Positions 1 to 8,879 of a DNA stretch of 50,189 bases are shown here, in pieces (positions within the stretch are counted from its first letter, which is position 1; the number at the start of each line of letters is the position of its first letter). Location: NCBI GenBank assembly GCA_030448225.1, contig JAUJNJ010000054.1:1-50189 (forward strand), in the 5' to 3' direction. The position numbers and the translations under genes are program-made. This DNA comes from Phycisphaerae bacterium. GTDB lineage: Bacteria; Planctomycetota; Phycisphaerae; Tepidisphaerales; Tepidisphaeraceae. Under the pieces are notes generated by a model, which saw only the letters and a list, made by a program, of their open reading frames with translations, was not told the origin of the DNA and made no database searches.

Positions 1-272
1 GTCGCGCCCCCGCCCGACGCGCGGTGCCGGCCCGCCAGCACGAGGCCGTAGACGATCTGCGCGAGGAACCAGACGCCGAACCCCGACGCCATCACCGAGA
101 ACAACGGCCAGGCCGAGCGGTCGGCGGGCAGGCGGTCGGGGCGGTCGAGCGATCGGGGCCGGAACAGGCCCACCGCCCACGCGACGGCGATCACGACCGC
201 GCAGAACCCCAGCGCGATCGAGAACCAATACGGGCCGAGGTCGGGCGGCGTCTGTTGGGCTAGAATTGACAT
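1..272 (-). CDS. Membrane protein, N-terminal part (runs off the window edge)
   Basis: A minus-strand frame opens at an ATG at 272 and stays open for 90 codons to the window edge. It begins MSILAQQTPPDLGPYWFSIA and contains two hydrophobic segments (about residues 16-36 and 62-82) separated by a short polar, Arg- and Pro-rich loop, which suggests a polytopic inner-membrane protein. The loop and the second segment resemble the start of CPBP-type intramembrane proteases seen in Planctomycetes, but no catalytic motif lies in the visible part, so this is a guess. No clear ribosome binding site precedes the start. It is divergent from trpC. Confidence 0.5.
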   Translation of the reverse strand, partial: MSILAQQTPPDLGPYWFSIALGFCAVVIAVAWAVGLFRPRSLDRPDRLPADRSAWPLFSVMASGFGVWFLAQIVYGLVLAGRHRASGGGA

Positions 273-386
273 TCGACCGGCCCGGCTTACAGTTTCCCGC
301 CCTTCTCCGCAACGACCGCCCGCGCCGGGCGACCGGCGGGCGCGGCGGACGGGGCCGCGGGATTCTAAGAGAGAACGGCGCGAATG

Positions 387-550
387 AGAAACCGCGGAGA
401 TCGGAAAGAGGCGAGGATGGAGGATGGAAAATAGAGGATGGAGGAAGACCGAAGAGCGCCGGTGCGATCCGGTCTTCCTCCATCTTCCATCCCCCATCCG
501 CCATCCTCGTTTTCTCCGCTCCGTGCCTCCGTGGTAGATCTTCTTTGTTT
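387..550. repeat. Long hairpin element between divergent genes (GGATGG arms inside CGGAG arms)
   Basis: The inner arms at 413-451 and 470-508 are inverted copies, 39 bases each, matching at about 33 of 39 positions, with an 18-base loop. Their unit is a degenerate tandem GAGGATGG. Outside them lie weaker paired arms: ACCGCGGAG-like at about 389 and its inverse, TCCGTGCCTCCGTGGT, at about 523-538. The outer arms match the CGGAG repeat family seen elsewhere in the window. The element fills most of the 273-586 gap, and I see no gene there. Confidence 0.75.
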
Positions 551-586
551 TAGAACCTCTCGGTCGCGGCCGGCGGCGGTTTCCCT

Positions 587-1396
587 ATGAGCAGCATCCT
601 CGACAAGATCGTCGCGACGAAGCGGGTTGAGGTCGAGGAGCGCCGCGGCCGCGTCCCCGTCGAGAGCCTGCGCGAGACGATCGCCACGCTCGGCCGCCCG
701 CGCAACTTCTTCCACGCCGTCACCAAGCCGCCGGCCCCAAAGCGCCTGAACCTCATCGCCGAGGTGAAGAAGGCGTCGCCCAGCGCCGGCGTGATCCGCC
801 CGGACTTCGACCCGGTCGCGATCGCCCGCGCCTACGCCGACGGCGGCGCCGACGCGCTGAGCGTGCTGACCGACGAGAAGTACTTCCACGGCAAGCTCGA
901 GTTCATCCACGCCGTCCGCGACGCGGTGAAACTGCCGGTCCTGCGCAAGGACTTCATCATCGACCCGTACCAGGTGTACGAGTCGCGGGCGGCCGGGGCG
1001 GACGCGATCCTGCTGATCGCCGAGTGCCTCGAGACGAGCGAGATGATCGATTTACAGATCCTCGCCACCGAGATGAACCTGACGTGCCTCATCGAGGTGC
1101 ACGACATGGAGAACCTGATGCGCGTGCGCGACCACGTCATCGGCTTCCCGCACCGCAGCTACAGCCTGCTGGGGATCAACAACCGCGATCTGCACTCGTT
1201 CAAGACGGATCTGGGAAACACGCTGCGCCTGGCCGAACTCGTGGAGGACCGCACGGTGCTCGTGAGCGAGAGCGGCATCCACACCCGCGCCGACGTGACG
1301 AAGCTCGCCGCCGCCGGCGTCCACGGCGCGCTCGTGGGGGAGAGCCTCATGCGCAGCGACGACGTGGGCGCGAAGATCGACGAGATGTTCCGGTAG
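587..1396 (+). CDS. trpC: Indole-3-glycerol phosphate synthase
   Basis: TrpC converts 1-(2-carboxyphenylamino)-1-deoxyribulose 5-phosphate to indole-3-glycerol phosphate in cytoplasmic tryptophan synthesis. The 269-residue protein has the normal single-domain TIM-barrel length. The N-terminus ILDKIVATKRVEVEERR is typical. The EVKKASPSAGVIRPDFDP strand (about 59-76) carries the catalytic Lys and phosphate-binding Ser, and later motifs are LRKDFIIDPYQVYE, LLGINNRDL, SESGI and GALVGESLM. No other trp gene is next to it in this window; it appears to be transcribed alone. The frame is intact. Confidence 0.96.
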   Translation: MSSILDKIVATKRVEVEERRGRVPVESLRETIATLGRPRNFFHAVTKPPAPKRLNLIAEVKKASPSAGVIRPDFDPVAIARAYADGGADALSVLTDEKYFHGKLEFIHAVRDAVKLPVLRKDFIIDPYQVYESRAAGADAILLIAECLETSEMIDLQILATEMNLTCLIEVHDMENLMRVRDHVIGFPHRSYSLLGINNRDLHSFKTDLGNTLRLAELVEDRTVLVSESGIHTRADVTKLAAAGVHGALVGESLMRSDDVGAKIDEMFR

Positions 1397-1558
1397 GGCG
1401 CGGCTCGACCCGTGCGGTTGCCGGGCCGTTCGACTCCCGCTCCCGAAGTACGCAATGTGAGGGACGTACGCCGCGCGAGCCCCTCCGGCACGTCCGAGCT
1501 GATCCTGCTCCGGCATGGGCGGTGTCGTGACGTCTCGACCTCGCGCGGGGGCTCCGCG

Positions 1559-2155
1559 TTACTCGCCGGTGTCCGGGTCGACCTTGCCCATGATCGTCAT
1601 GACGCCGCCGAACACGACGAGCAGGCCGAACGCGCCGAGGACGATGAGGACGCCCCACTTGCCGCCGATCTCGTAGATCACGCGCACCCAGATCCGCATG
1701 CGGTGGCTGCCGCCTTCGGCTTCGAGGCGGCCTAGGGTGTAGAACTCGAAGTAGGCGTAGCCGCACAGGAGCAGGCCGACGAACGTGCCGCCGATGCCGC
1801 TCCAGATGTTGTGCCATCGCTCGTGCGTCGACGGCGTGTTGTCGATCTTGGCCCGCCGCGGGATCGGCACGCCCGACGCCGTCACCAGCGGCGCCTCGCG
1901 TGGCAGTGAAGGCGCGGGCGACGTGGCCGCCTGTCGCGGCACCTCGGCGGGCGCGTGCTCCGCGTCGGCGGCCGCGAAGACGTCGTCGAACGCCGGCTCG
2001 GGCTCCGGCTCGGGCGCCGCGGCCAGGGCGGGGTCGGTCACCGGAACCTCGACCACGCCGCCGCACTTGCACTTGGCCCGCCGGCCGGCCATCTCGGGCT
2101 TCCATCGATACTCTTTGCCGCAACTCGGGCACGCGAACGACGAAGCTTGGGACAT
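1559..2155 (-). CDS. Zinc-ribbon membrane protein
   Basis: This 198-residue protein starts MSQASSFACPSCGKEY. Two Cys pairs (CPSC near residue 9 and CKC-G near 29) form a small zinc ribbon. An acidic, Ala/Pro/Glu-rich linker (about 40-90) follows, then two transmembrane segments (about 120-142 and 165-190). This cytoplasmic ribbon plus membrane tail is common in Planctomycetes, but the function is unknown. I chose the ATG at 2155 because AGGGGAGGA lies 6 bases upstream; the in-frame ATG two codons earlier would overlap that site. It is convergent with trpC across about 160 bases. Confidence 0.8.
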   Translation of the reverse strand: MSQASSFACPSCGKEYRWKPEMAGRRAKCKCGGVVEVPVTDPALAAAPEPEPEPAFDDVFAAADAEHAPAEVPRQAATSPAPSLPREAPLVTASGVPIPRRAKIDNTPSTHERWHNIWSGIGGTFVGLLLCGYAYFEFYTLGRLEAEGGSHRMRIWVRVIYEIGGKWGVLIVLGAFGLLVVFGGVMTIMGKVDPDTGE

Positions 2156-2357
2156 GAGCATTCCTCCCCTTCGCAAGACGTTCCTGGCGAACCGCGATCG
2201 CACCACGGCGGCGGCCCTCGGCTCCGAGCCGTCCTCCTGCGGCGAGGCATCATGCGGCTACCCGACGCGCGGCGTCAACGCCGGGAGGATTGCTGCGGCG
2301 CCTCAGACCGGATGGGGAAGAGGGAACCGGGTCCCGTCAGCCCAAACCTAAAGGCCG

Positions 2358-3344
2358 CTACGACGCATCTTCCTTGGCCGCCGGCGCGTCCGCCTTCGCC
2401 AACTCCGGCTCCTTCGCCTCCTCGGCCGGGCGGAAGTCGCGGGTGCCGCGGCGGACCTTCAGGACCTCGAAGTCGATCTCGCTGTTGATCTCGGCGCCGA
2501 ACAGCAGCACGACCGCGTCGATGTAGAACACCAGGAGCAGGATCGCCGCCCCGGCGAGGGTGCCGTAGGTCTTGCTGTAGTTGCCGAACTTCGTGACGTA
2601 GAACCGGAACGCCAGCCCCAGCACGATCCACACGACGATCGCGAAGACGGCCCCCGGCGTGATCCACCGGAAGTGGTGCCGCACGCCCGGGCCGAAGTGG
2701 TAGAGCACCATCAGGACCATCACGAGCAGGAACATCGCGATCGCCCACCGCGCGACGTCGAACAGGATCAGCAGCGAATGCCCCTCGGCGACGTGCCCGG
2801 CCGACACCACCCAGTTCTTCACGACCGTGCCGATCGGCAGCAGGACGAGGACGAGCAGGATCAGGATGGCGATCACGATCGTCATCCCCAGGGCCAGCGC
2901 CCGCTGCTTCCAGAACGGCCGCCCACCGGCGAGGGGGAGTTCGTAGCAGCGGTCGAACGCCGCCATCGTCGCGGCCATGCCGCCACTGGCGGCCCAGACG
3001 GCCAGGACGAGGCCGGAGATCCGCACGAGGAGGCCGCCGGACGGCTGATTGATGATATTGTTGTTGAAGTCCGTCCAAATCTGCGCGGCCGTCTCCGGCG
3101 GCAGGGCGGTGTAGATCATGCGGGTGATCTCGGTGTTGGCCGTCTCCTTGAAGCGGTCGGGCAGGAGGGGGACGAGCGTCATCAGGAAGATGAAGAACGG
3201 GAAGACGGCGAAGAGCCAGGAGTAGGCCAGGGCGGAGGCCCAGGTGAGGATGTTGTCCTCCGCCTGCTGCTTCCAGACCTGCCTGGCGACCCCGAGCTCG
3301 CCGCCCCGTCGAAGCACCTCTGGGACGTCACTCAGGCGAGCCAT
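2358..3344 (-). CDS. YihY/BrkB-type inner-membrane protein
   Basis: This 328-residue polytopic protein of the YihY/virulence factor BrkB family has about six transmembrane helices. Family-typical signatures are the early ALAYSWLFAVFPFFIFL, the central GGMAATMAAFDRCYEL, and the late FGNYSKTYGTLAGAAILLL followed by GAEINSEID. The charged C-terminal tail, rich in Ala, Glu and Lys, is probably cytoplasmic. The biochemical role of the family is not settled; the old ribonuclease BN label is wrong. I prefer the ATG at 3344 to the in-frame TTG at 3353. The frame is intact. Confidence 0.9.
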   Translation of the reverse strand: MARLSDVPEVLRRGGELGVARQVWKQQAEDNILTWASALAYSWLFAVFPFFIFLMTLVPLLPDRFKETANTEITRMIYTALPPETAAQIWTDFNNNIINQPSGGLLVRISGLVLAVWAASGGMAATMAAFDRCYELPLAGGRPFWKQRALALGMTIVIAILILLVLVLLPIGTVVKNWVVSAGHVAEGHSLLILFDVARWAIAMFLLVMVLMVLYHFGPGVRHHFRWITPGAVFAIVVWIVLGLAFRFYVTKFGNYSKTYGTLAGAAILLLVFYIDAVVLLFGAEINSEIDFEVLKVRRGTRDFRPAEEAKEPELAKADAPAAKEDAS

Positions 3345-3616
3345 GGGGGGCAAGATACAGGGTTACGGCCCGCCGGGTAGGGCGATCGGGCGAACTGGGC
3401 GGCCCCGAACGCGTGCGCCGGGCGGCGTTTACCGGCCGGCGGGGCGGTGTCGCCGGGGGCGGGTTTCCCGGGCCGGCGGGCATAAGATCGGGTATGATGT
3501 GGCGGAGCGGTCCGGCGTTGCCCGGCGACGCACCGCGCGTCGCGCCGGCGGTCATCGGCCCCAGGACGTCGCAACCGCCGCTGTCGATCCGACGTACCCT
3601 CTGTAGGGCCAGCCCC

Positions 3617-4389
3617 ATGCCGCGAATCGGGATCCTAGTCGTCGCCTACAACGCCGAGTCCACGCTCAAGGGCGTGCTCGGGCGCATCCCGCCGGAGATC
3701 ATGTCGAAGATCGACGAGGTGTTCGTCTTCGACGACGCCAGCCAGGACCGCACCCACGAGGTCGGCCAGACGATCGCCCGCGAGGGTTCCCGACGAAGCT
3801 GTCGGTCTTCAAGAACCCCGTGAACCTCATGTACGGGGAAATCAGTCCAAGGGGTACCAGTACGCGATGGAGCCGCGGGCTCGACATCGTGGTGCTGCTC
3901 CACGGCGACGGGCAGTACGCGGCGAGGTGATGCAGGACCTGCTCACGCCGCTCGAGCGCGGCGAGGCCGACATGGTGATGGGGTCGCGCATGATGGTCCC
4001 TGGCGCCGCGGCTCCGCGGGAACATGCCGCGGTACAAGTACGTCGGCAACAAGGTCCTCACCTGGCTTGAGAACGCGTTGATCGGCACCCGCTTCACCGA
4101 GTTCCACTCCGGCTACCGCGCTACTCGCTCAAGGCGATGCGCGAGGTCCCGCTGGGCCGGCTGACGTACAACTGGCACTTCGACACGCAGATCATCATCG
4201 GGTTCGTGAAGCAGGGGATGCGGATCAAGGAGGTGCCGATCCCCACGTACTACGGCGACGAGATCTGCCACGTGAACGGCATCCCCTACGCGATGCACTG
4301 CGTCTGGGAGGCGGCTGCGTTACGCGGCTGCACCGCTGGAAGACCGACCGAGCCCGCGCGTCGCCGCAGCGGCGGCCGGCCCAACTCCC
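3617..4389 (+). CDS. Family 2 glycosyltransferase domain, frame-broken; probably fused to the next domain
   Basis: The start is MPRIGILVVAYNAESTL, the nucleotide-sugar-binding beginning of a GT2 (dolichol-phosphate-mannosyltransferase-like) enzyme. VFVFDDASQDRTHE holds the first Asp pair. After frame changes near 3790, 3850, 3875, 3920, 4010 and 4120 the family reading continues with GLDIVVLLHGDGQY (metal-binding DGD-like), MVMGSRMMVPG, EFHSGYRAYSLKAMREVPL and the end KEVPIPTYYGDEICHVNG. Each break is repaired by one base. The last frame runs towards the methyltransferase at 4390 without a clear stop. Bifunctional GT2/class I methyltransferases exist in Planctomycetes, so 3617-5110 may be one gene. 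Role inferred: sugar transfer to a lipid or envelope glycan. Confidence 0.8.
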
Positions 4390-5110
4390 ATGCCCCACTA
4401 CCGAGTCCACCACGATCCCAGGAGCAGTCACCAGCAGATCTCGACCCTCGTCCGGGCCCGGCGACTTAGCCCGATCCTCGACGTCGGGGCCGCCCAGGGG
4501 ATCTTCGGGCACCTCATCCGGGACACCGGCCTGACGATCGACGGCGTCGAGGCGCACCCGAGTGGGCCGAGATGGCGCGCCCGCACTACCGCACCGTGTG
4601 GGCCAGTACCGTCGAGGACGCGCGCTGCCGCCCAAGACCTACCGCATGGTGATCTGCGGCGACGTGCTCGAACACGTGCCCGACCCGGTCGGCGTGTTGC
4701 GCAAGCTCAAGGACGCCGCCACCGACGACGCGGTCTTCGTCGTCTCGGTGCCGAACGTGGCGCACCTGGCGGTCCGGCTGATGCTGCTGTTCGGCTACTT
4801 CCCGAAGATGGACCGCGGCATCCTCGACCGCACGCACCTGCACTTCTTCACCCGCGACACCGCCGAGGCCATGCTCCGCGACGCCGGCCTGCGCGTCACG
4901 CGGGTGACGAGCACGGGCGTGCCGCTCGACGAACCAGCGCGAGGGGCAGGGGAACCTGCTGTACCGCGTCCTCACCAAGTCGCAGCACCTCGCGCTGGCG
5001 GTCCTCCCGCGGCTCTTCGGGATGCAGTGGATCCTCGTCGCCGAGCCCGCGCGCAGCAGCAGCAGCCCACGGCACCGACGTCCGCCGCAGCCGGGGCCGG
5101 CACCCGATGA
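4390..5110 (+). CDS. Class I SAM-dependent methyltransferase (domain), frame-broken
   Basis: The reading begins MPHYRVHHDPRSSHQQI and reaches the SAM-binding motif ILDVGAAQGIFGHLI. Further motifs are the acidic end of strand 2 (GVEAHP), VICGDVLEHVPDPVG (motif 4), and SVPNVAHLAVRLMLLFGYFP with RTHLHFFTRDT typical of the Methyltransf_23 group. Breaks lie near 4559, 4622, 4926 and 5050. The first two are loss of one base, for example CCGGAG read as CCGAG at 4559. The Ala-rich tail ends at a TGA at 5108 that overlaps an ATG at 5107. Substrate unknown; the context suggests modification of a glycan or glycolipid. Confidence 0.8.
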
Positions 5111-5165
5111 CGCTGCCCCCGCTCCACGACATCCTCGACCGGCGCGCCCGGCGGCAGCGCCGCTG

Positions 5166-6602
5166 ATGGCGGTGCTCCTGGCGCTCGCCGCCGTCGCGGT
5201 CGGCCACGCGATCCACCTGCGCGACGGCGAGTACTCCTACCCGGGCATGTCGCTCGTCATCGCGATTCACTGGGTCGGCGCGCGGCTGATCCTCACGACC
5301 GCCGCCGTCGCGTTCTCGTCCGTGCGCGTGAGCCGCGAGCGGTGGCTGCTCGCCGCGCTGGCGGGCGGCGTGGCGTTTCAGTTCTACCAGTTGCTCCGCT
5401 CGCCGCCGGGCGGGTGGAACCCGTGGAGCAACGACCTTCAGATCAGCAGCCCGAACGAGCTGCGCCCGTTCTACGCGGGCGTGGCGGCGGCGGCGGTGCT
5501 GAGCGCGGGGCTGCTGTTGCGCAGCCCGATCGTCCGGCAGGTCTGCCTGCCGCTGATCCTGCTGGCGCACCTGCTGCTCGGCGCGTGGATGCTCCGCGCG
5601 TCGCCCGACCCGCTCATCGACGTGTTCGTCTTCCAGCAGCAGGCCCCGGCCGCGCTGCTGGAGGGGAAGAACCCGTACGCGATGACGTTCGTCGACGTCT
5701 ACGGCAGCGACGCCGCCGGCGCCCGCGCCGTCTACGGGCAGGGCCTGACGCGCGACGGGAAGGTGACCTTCGGCTTCCCGTACCTCCCGGTCAGCCTGTT
5801 CATCTCGCTCGTCGCCTACGGGGCGGCGGGCGACTACCGCTACGCGCAGCTCGTGGCGATGACCGCCGCCGGCGCGCTGCTCGCCTACGCCCGCCCGGGG
5901 CGCGTGGCGGCGCTGGCGGCGGTGCTGCTGCTGTTCACGCCGCGCGCGTTCTTCGTGCTGGGGCGCGGGTGGTCCGAGCCGTACGTCGTGGTCCTGCTGG
6001 CGGCGGTCGTGTTCTGCGCCTGCCGCGGGCTGGCGCTGCTGCCGGTGGCGCTGGGGCTCTTCCTGGCGTCGAAGCAGTACCTCGTGCTCGCGCTGCCGGC
6101 GTGCCTGATCCTGGCCGCCTCGCTCGGCGACCGCCGGCAAGCGATCGGCCTGGCGTGGAAGGCCGCTCTCGTGGCGATCGTCGTGACGCTGCCGCTGGCG
6201 CTGTGGGACTGGGACGCGTTCTGGTTCTCGACCGTCACGGTGCAGAAGGAAGCCCCGTTCCGCGACGACGCGCTGAGCTACCTCGTCTACTGGAAGCAGG
6301 CGTTCGGCGGGGCGACGCCGCTCTTCGGCCGGCCCGTCGAGCAGCACGGCGCCACGCTGGCGTTCGTCGCCACGATCCCCGCCGTCCTGCTCGCGCTGTT
6401 CCGCGCCCCCCGCACGCCCGCCGGCTTCGCCGCCGCGCTGGCGCTGAGCTTCCTGCCGTTCATCGCGCTCAATAAGCAGGCGTTCGCGAACTACTACTAC
6501 TTCACGATCGGCTGCCTCTGCAGCGCGATCGCCGCCAGCCGCCCGGGCGAGGACGAGGACCTCCCGCCGCCGCCGGTCGAGGAGGGCGATTCGCCGGCGT
6601 GA
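5166..6602 (+). CDS. Polytopic membrane glycosyltransferase-like protein (GT87/DUF2029 type)
   Basis: This protein of about 478 residues has about ten or more hydrophobic helices. The luminal-type signature IDVFVFQQQAPAALLEGKNP followed by YAMTF, and later TFGFPYLPVSLF and GRGWSEPYVVVLL, resembles polyprenyl-phosphate-sugar mannosyltransferases of the GT87/DUF2029 group, which act on the outer face of the membrane. The ATG at 5166 shares a base with a TGA at 5164. A possible start at 5107 (MTLPPLHDIL) would overlap the methyltransferase stop but needs one frame repair. With the two domains upstream it makes an envelope-glycan cluster. The C-terminus is acidic and proline-rich. Confidence 0.7.
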   Translation: MAVLLALAAVAVGHAIHLRDGEYSYPGMSLVIAIHWVGARLILTTAAVAFSSVRVSRERWLLAALAGGVAFQFYQLLRSPPGGWNPWSNDLQISSPNELRPFYAGVAAAAVLSAGLLLRSPIVRQVCLPLILLAHLLLGAWMLRASPDPLIDVFVFQQQAPAALLEGKNPYAMTFVDVYGSDAAGARAVYGQGLTRDGKVTFGFPYLPVSLFISLVAYGAAGDYRYAQLVAMTAAGALLAYARPGRVAALAAVLLLFTPRAFFVLGRGWSEPYVVVLLAAVVFCACRGLALLPVALGLFLASKQYLVLALPACLILAASLGDRRQAIGLAWKAALVAIVVTLPLALWDWDAFWFSTVTVQKEAPFRDDALSYLVYWKQAFGGATPLFGRPVEQHGATLAFVATIPAVLLALFRAPRTPAGFAAALALSFLPFIALNKQAFANYYYFTIGCLCSAIAASRPGEDEDLPPPPVEEGDSPA

Positions 6603-6702
6603 TCGCCACGGGGAGCGCCCTCGTTCCGCACGGAGAGACCTAGCGCAACTTCGGGCAGAGCTCTCGCGCGACCCAGACCAGCGTCCACGCGGTACACGTA
6701 GC

Positions 6703-6735
6703 GGCGTGGCCACCTGAGGCGGCCACGCCAGCCAT
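6703..6735. repeat. Short palindromic repeat at a convergent gene junction
   Basis: GGCGTGGCC and GGCCACGCC flank a loop containing ACCTGAGGC, followed by AGCCAT. The same sequence core recurs at 34492-34530. It lies between the stop of the GT87-like gene and the stop of the minus-strand sthA, so it may act as a shared terminator, though no T-run follows. Confidence 0.7.
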
Positions 6736-6781
6736 TCCCGTTTTCCGAAGCGCAGCTCCGACCCCGCGTGGAGGACTCGGT

Positions 6782-8266
6782 CTAGAACAACCGGTCGAGG
6801 CCGCGCAGCGCGGCGACGCGGTAGGCCTCGGCCATCGTGGGGTAGTTGAACGTCGTGTGGATGAAGTAGTTGATCGTGTTGTTCGGCGGCGGCTGGCTCA
6901 TGACGGCCTGGCCGATGTGGATGATCTCGGCCGCGTTGTCGCCGAAGCAGTGGATGCCGAGCAGCGCCAGCGTCTCGCGGTGGAACAGCAGCTTGAGCAT
7001 CCCCTGCGTCTGCCCGGTGATCTGCGCGCGGGCGAGCGTCTTGAACATCGCCTTGCCGACCGCGTAGGGCACCCGCTCGGCCGTCAGCTCGCGCTCGGTC
7101 TTGCCGAGCGAGGAGATCTCCGGGCTGGTGTAGATGCCGGTCGGGATGTCCTTCACGAACCGGTCGTCGGCCTCGCCGCAGAAGTGGCTGGCGGCGAAGC
7201 GGCCCTGGTCGTAGGCGGCGCTGGCGAGCGACGGCCAGCCGATCACGTCGCCGACGGCGTAGATGTGCTCGAAGAACTCGCCGTCGCCGGGCGGCACGGT
7301 CGTCGATGGCTCGACCTGGTTCTCCTTGCCCGACTCGCGCGCGGGGTCGGCCTTGCCCTTGCGCACCTGGAACGTCGGGTTCACTTCGATCTGCCCGCGC
7401 GGGTTGGGCGCGACGCCGACCGCCTCGAGCCCCATCCGCTCGCTGTTGCCGGTGCGGCCGTTGGTGAACAGCAGCGCGTCGACCTTCATCTTCTTGCCGC
7501 TGCGCAGGTGCAGGATCACGCCGTCGTCGCGCGGCTCGACGCGCTCGTACTCCTCGTTGTGCACGACCGAGACGCCGGTGTCGGCGAAGTGGTAGCTCAG
7601 CGCGTCGATGATCTCGTCGTCGAGGAACGACAGGAGCTTGTCGCGCGTGTCGACGAGCGTGACGTCCATCCGCATCGAGCGGAGCATCGACGCGTACTCG
7701 CACCCGATCACGCCGGCGCCGTAGACCGCGATCGACGCGGGCGTGAAGTCCATGCGCAGCAGCGTGTCGCTGTCGAACACGCGCGGGTGCGCGAAGTCGA
7801 TGTCGCGCGGGCGGTAGGGGCGCGAGCCGGGCGCGACGACGAACCCGTCGGCGGTGAACCGGCGGCAGGCGCCCATCTCGAACCGCACGTCGATCGTGTG
7901 CGGGTCGAGGAACGTCGCGCGCCCGGGGATCAGCGGGACGCCGTTGTGGTCGTAGAACCCCTGGCGGAGGTCGGCCTGCTGGTCGACGACGCGCCGGGCG
8001 CTGCCGACGAGTTCGGGGAAGTCGAAGACCGGCATGACGTCGAGGCGGCGGTAGACCGGGTTCTCCGACATCACGCGCATGTGGTAGATCGCGCGGCGCA
8101 GCGCCTTGGACGGGATCGTGCCCCAGTGCGTCGCGCCGCCGCCGACGGCGGAGTACTGCTCGACCGCCGCCACGGTCTTGCCGCACTTGGCGGCCTTCAT
8201 GGCGGCGCCCTCGCCGCCGGGCCCGGTGCCGATCACGATCAGGTCGAAGTGCGTCTTGTCCGTCAT
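6782..8266 (-). CDS. sthA: Si-specific NAD(P)+ transhydrogenase (soluble)
   Basis: This soluble flavoprotein moves hydride between NADPH and NAD+ to balance the cofactor pools. The 494-residue protein has the FAD-binding [15 protein letters not shown] (about 13-27), the NAD-binding [13 protein letters not shown] (about 177-189), the second FAD motif [11 protein letters not shown], and a C-terminal dimer domain with [13 protein letters not shown]. The active-site segment reads [16 protein letters not shown]. Both redox cysteines of dihydrolipoamide dehydrogenase are absent; SthA normally keeps the first. Length and the end [20 protein letters not shown] match SthA rather than mercuric or lipoamide enzymes. 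The frame is intact and the gene is monocistronic. Confidence 0.93.
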   Translation of the reverse strand: MTDKTHFDLIVIGTGPGGEGAAMKAAKCGKTVAAVEQYSAVGGGATHWGTIPSKALRRAIYHMRVMSENPVYRRLDVMPVFDFPELVGSARRVVDQQADLRQGFYDHNGVPLIPGRATFLDPHTIDVRFEMGACRRFTADGFVVAPGSRPYRPRDIDFAHPRVFDSDTLLRMDFTPASIAVYGAGVIGCEYASMLRSMRMDVTLVDTRDKLLSFLDDEIIDALSYHFADTGVSVVHNEEYERVEPRDDGVILHLRSGKKMKVDALLFTNGRTGNSERMGLEAVGVAPNPRGQIEVNPTFQVRKGKADPARESGKENQVEPSTTVPPGDGEFFEHIYAVGDVIGWPSLASAAYDQGRFAASHFCGEADDRFVKDIPTGIYTSPEISSLGKTERELTAERVPYAVGKAMFKTLARAQITGQTQGMLKLLFHRETLALLGIHCFGDNAAEIIHIGQAVMSQPPPNNTINYFIHTTFNYPTMAEAYRVAALRGLDRLF

Positions 8267-8392
8267 CCAGGCCCTTCCCGAAAAGTGGCAACCCCCGGCC
8301 GCCGCGCGGCACGCCCGCCACGCGCGGACCCCCGCTTGTGTAACGCCCCCGGCCCGTCCCGATCAACGCCCAACCCCCGGCCCCTCCCCGGC

Positions 8393-8420
8393 TTGACAAG
8401 GCCGCCTCAAGCCATAACAA
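8393..8420 (+). promoter_or_regulatory. Sigma-70-type promoter of tRNA-Gln
   Basis: TTGACA at 8393-8398 is a perfect -35 box. After 16 bases, TAACAA at 8415-8420 is a usable -10 box. The tRNA begins 14 bases later, consistent with a short leader. Confidence 0.6.
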
Positions 8421-8433
8421 TCAGCCGACGCAT

Positions 8434-8504
8434 TGGGGTATAGTGTAACGGCAACACAACTGACTCTGACTCAGTTATTCTAGGTTCGAATCCTAGTACC
8501 CCAG
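8434..8504 (+). tRNA. tRNA-Gln (anticodon CTG)
   Basis: The acceptor stem TGGGGTA pairs with TACCCCA at 8497-8503. The D stem is GTGT/ACAC and the anticodon stem is ACTGA/TCAGT with loop CTCTGAC. The anticodon CTG lies at 8466-8468 and reads CAG. The T arm is CTAGG-TTCGAAT-CCTAG. The discriminator is G at 8504, and CCA is not encoded. A promoter precedes it and a terminator follows. Confidence 0.95.
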
Positions 8505-8510
8505 CTTGAA

Positions 8511-8538
8511 GGCCAGCCCCGGCGGCTGGCCTTTTTCA
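8511..8538 (+). terminator. Intrinsic terminator after tRNA-Gln
   Basis: The stem AAGGCCAGCC/GGCTGGCCTT with a small CCGGC loop is followed directly by a T-run. It lies a few bases after the tRNA 3' end. Confidence 0.85.
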
Positions 8539-8539
8539 C

Positions 8540-8879
8540 GTCTCTACCCGGCGGCCGGGGTGCGCCATGGATATTCCCGGTTTCAGTCAGCGCGTGACCG
8601 GGCCGACGCGGCGTACCTGCGCAGGTAACTCGCCGGCCGCTCGGCCGTCGAGAGATGTGATGTCCATCGCGTACGTGCCGGGCGCGGAAAGAGCCGGCCC
8701 GCAAACCTCGTCACGCGCACATCGGGGACGAACCCGAGCGCGTTGAGTTGAGCGCGCTGCCCGCCACCCGTTCGCGGCAAGCTTCGGACGTCTCGAGCAG
8801 GCACGTCCGAGCGCTCATCGTTGCCGGCTTCGGATATATTCACGCTCGCGATTCACGCACCTGGTGCCGGAAGGAGACG
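8540..8879. other. Intergenic stretch, no convincing gene
   Basis: About 340 bases between the tRNA terminator and the PhoD-like gene. A minus-strand frame of 86 codons (8583-8843) is open but has no family I recognise and an Arg-rich, shadow-like composition. ATATATTCA near 8834 is the only AT-rich patch and could be the -10 region for the phosphatase gene. Confidence 0.4.

Noticed and set aside
6782..8266. Dihydrolipoamide dehydrogenase
   Set aside because: The redox CxxxxC motif is absent and the C-terminus matches soluble transhydrogenase.
4896..8420. A minus-strand frame of about 1,170 codons
   Set aside because: Antisense of the GT87-like gene fused to an out-of-frame reading of sthA; Arg/Gln/Asp-rich shadow without motifs.
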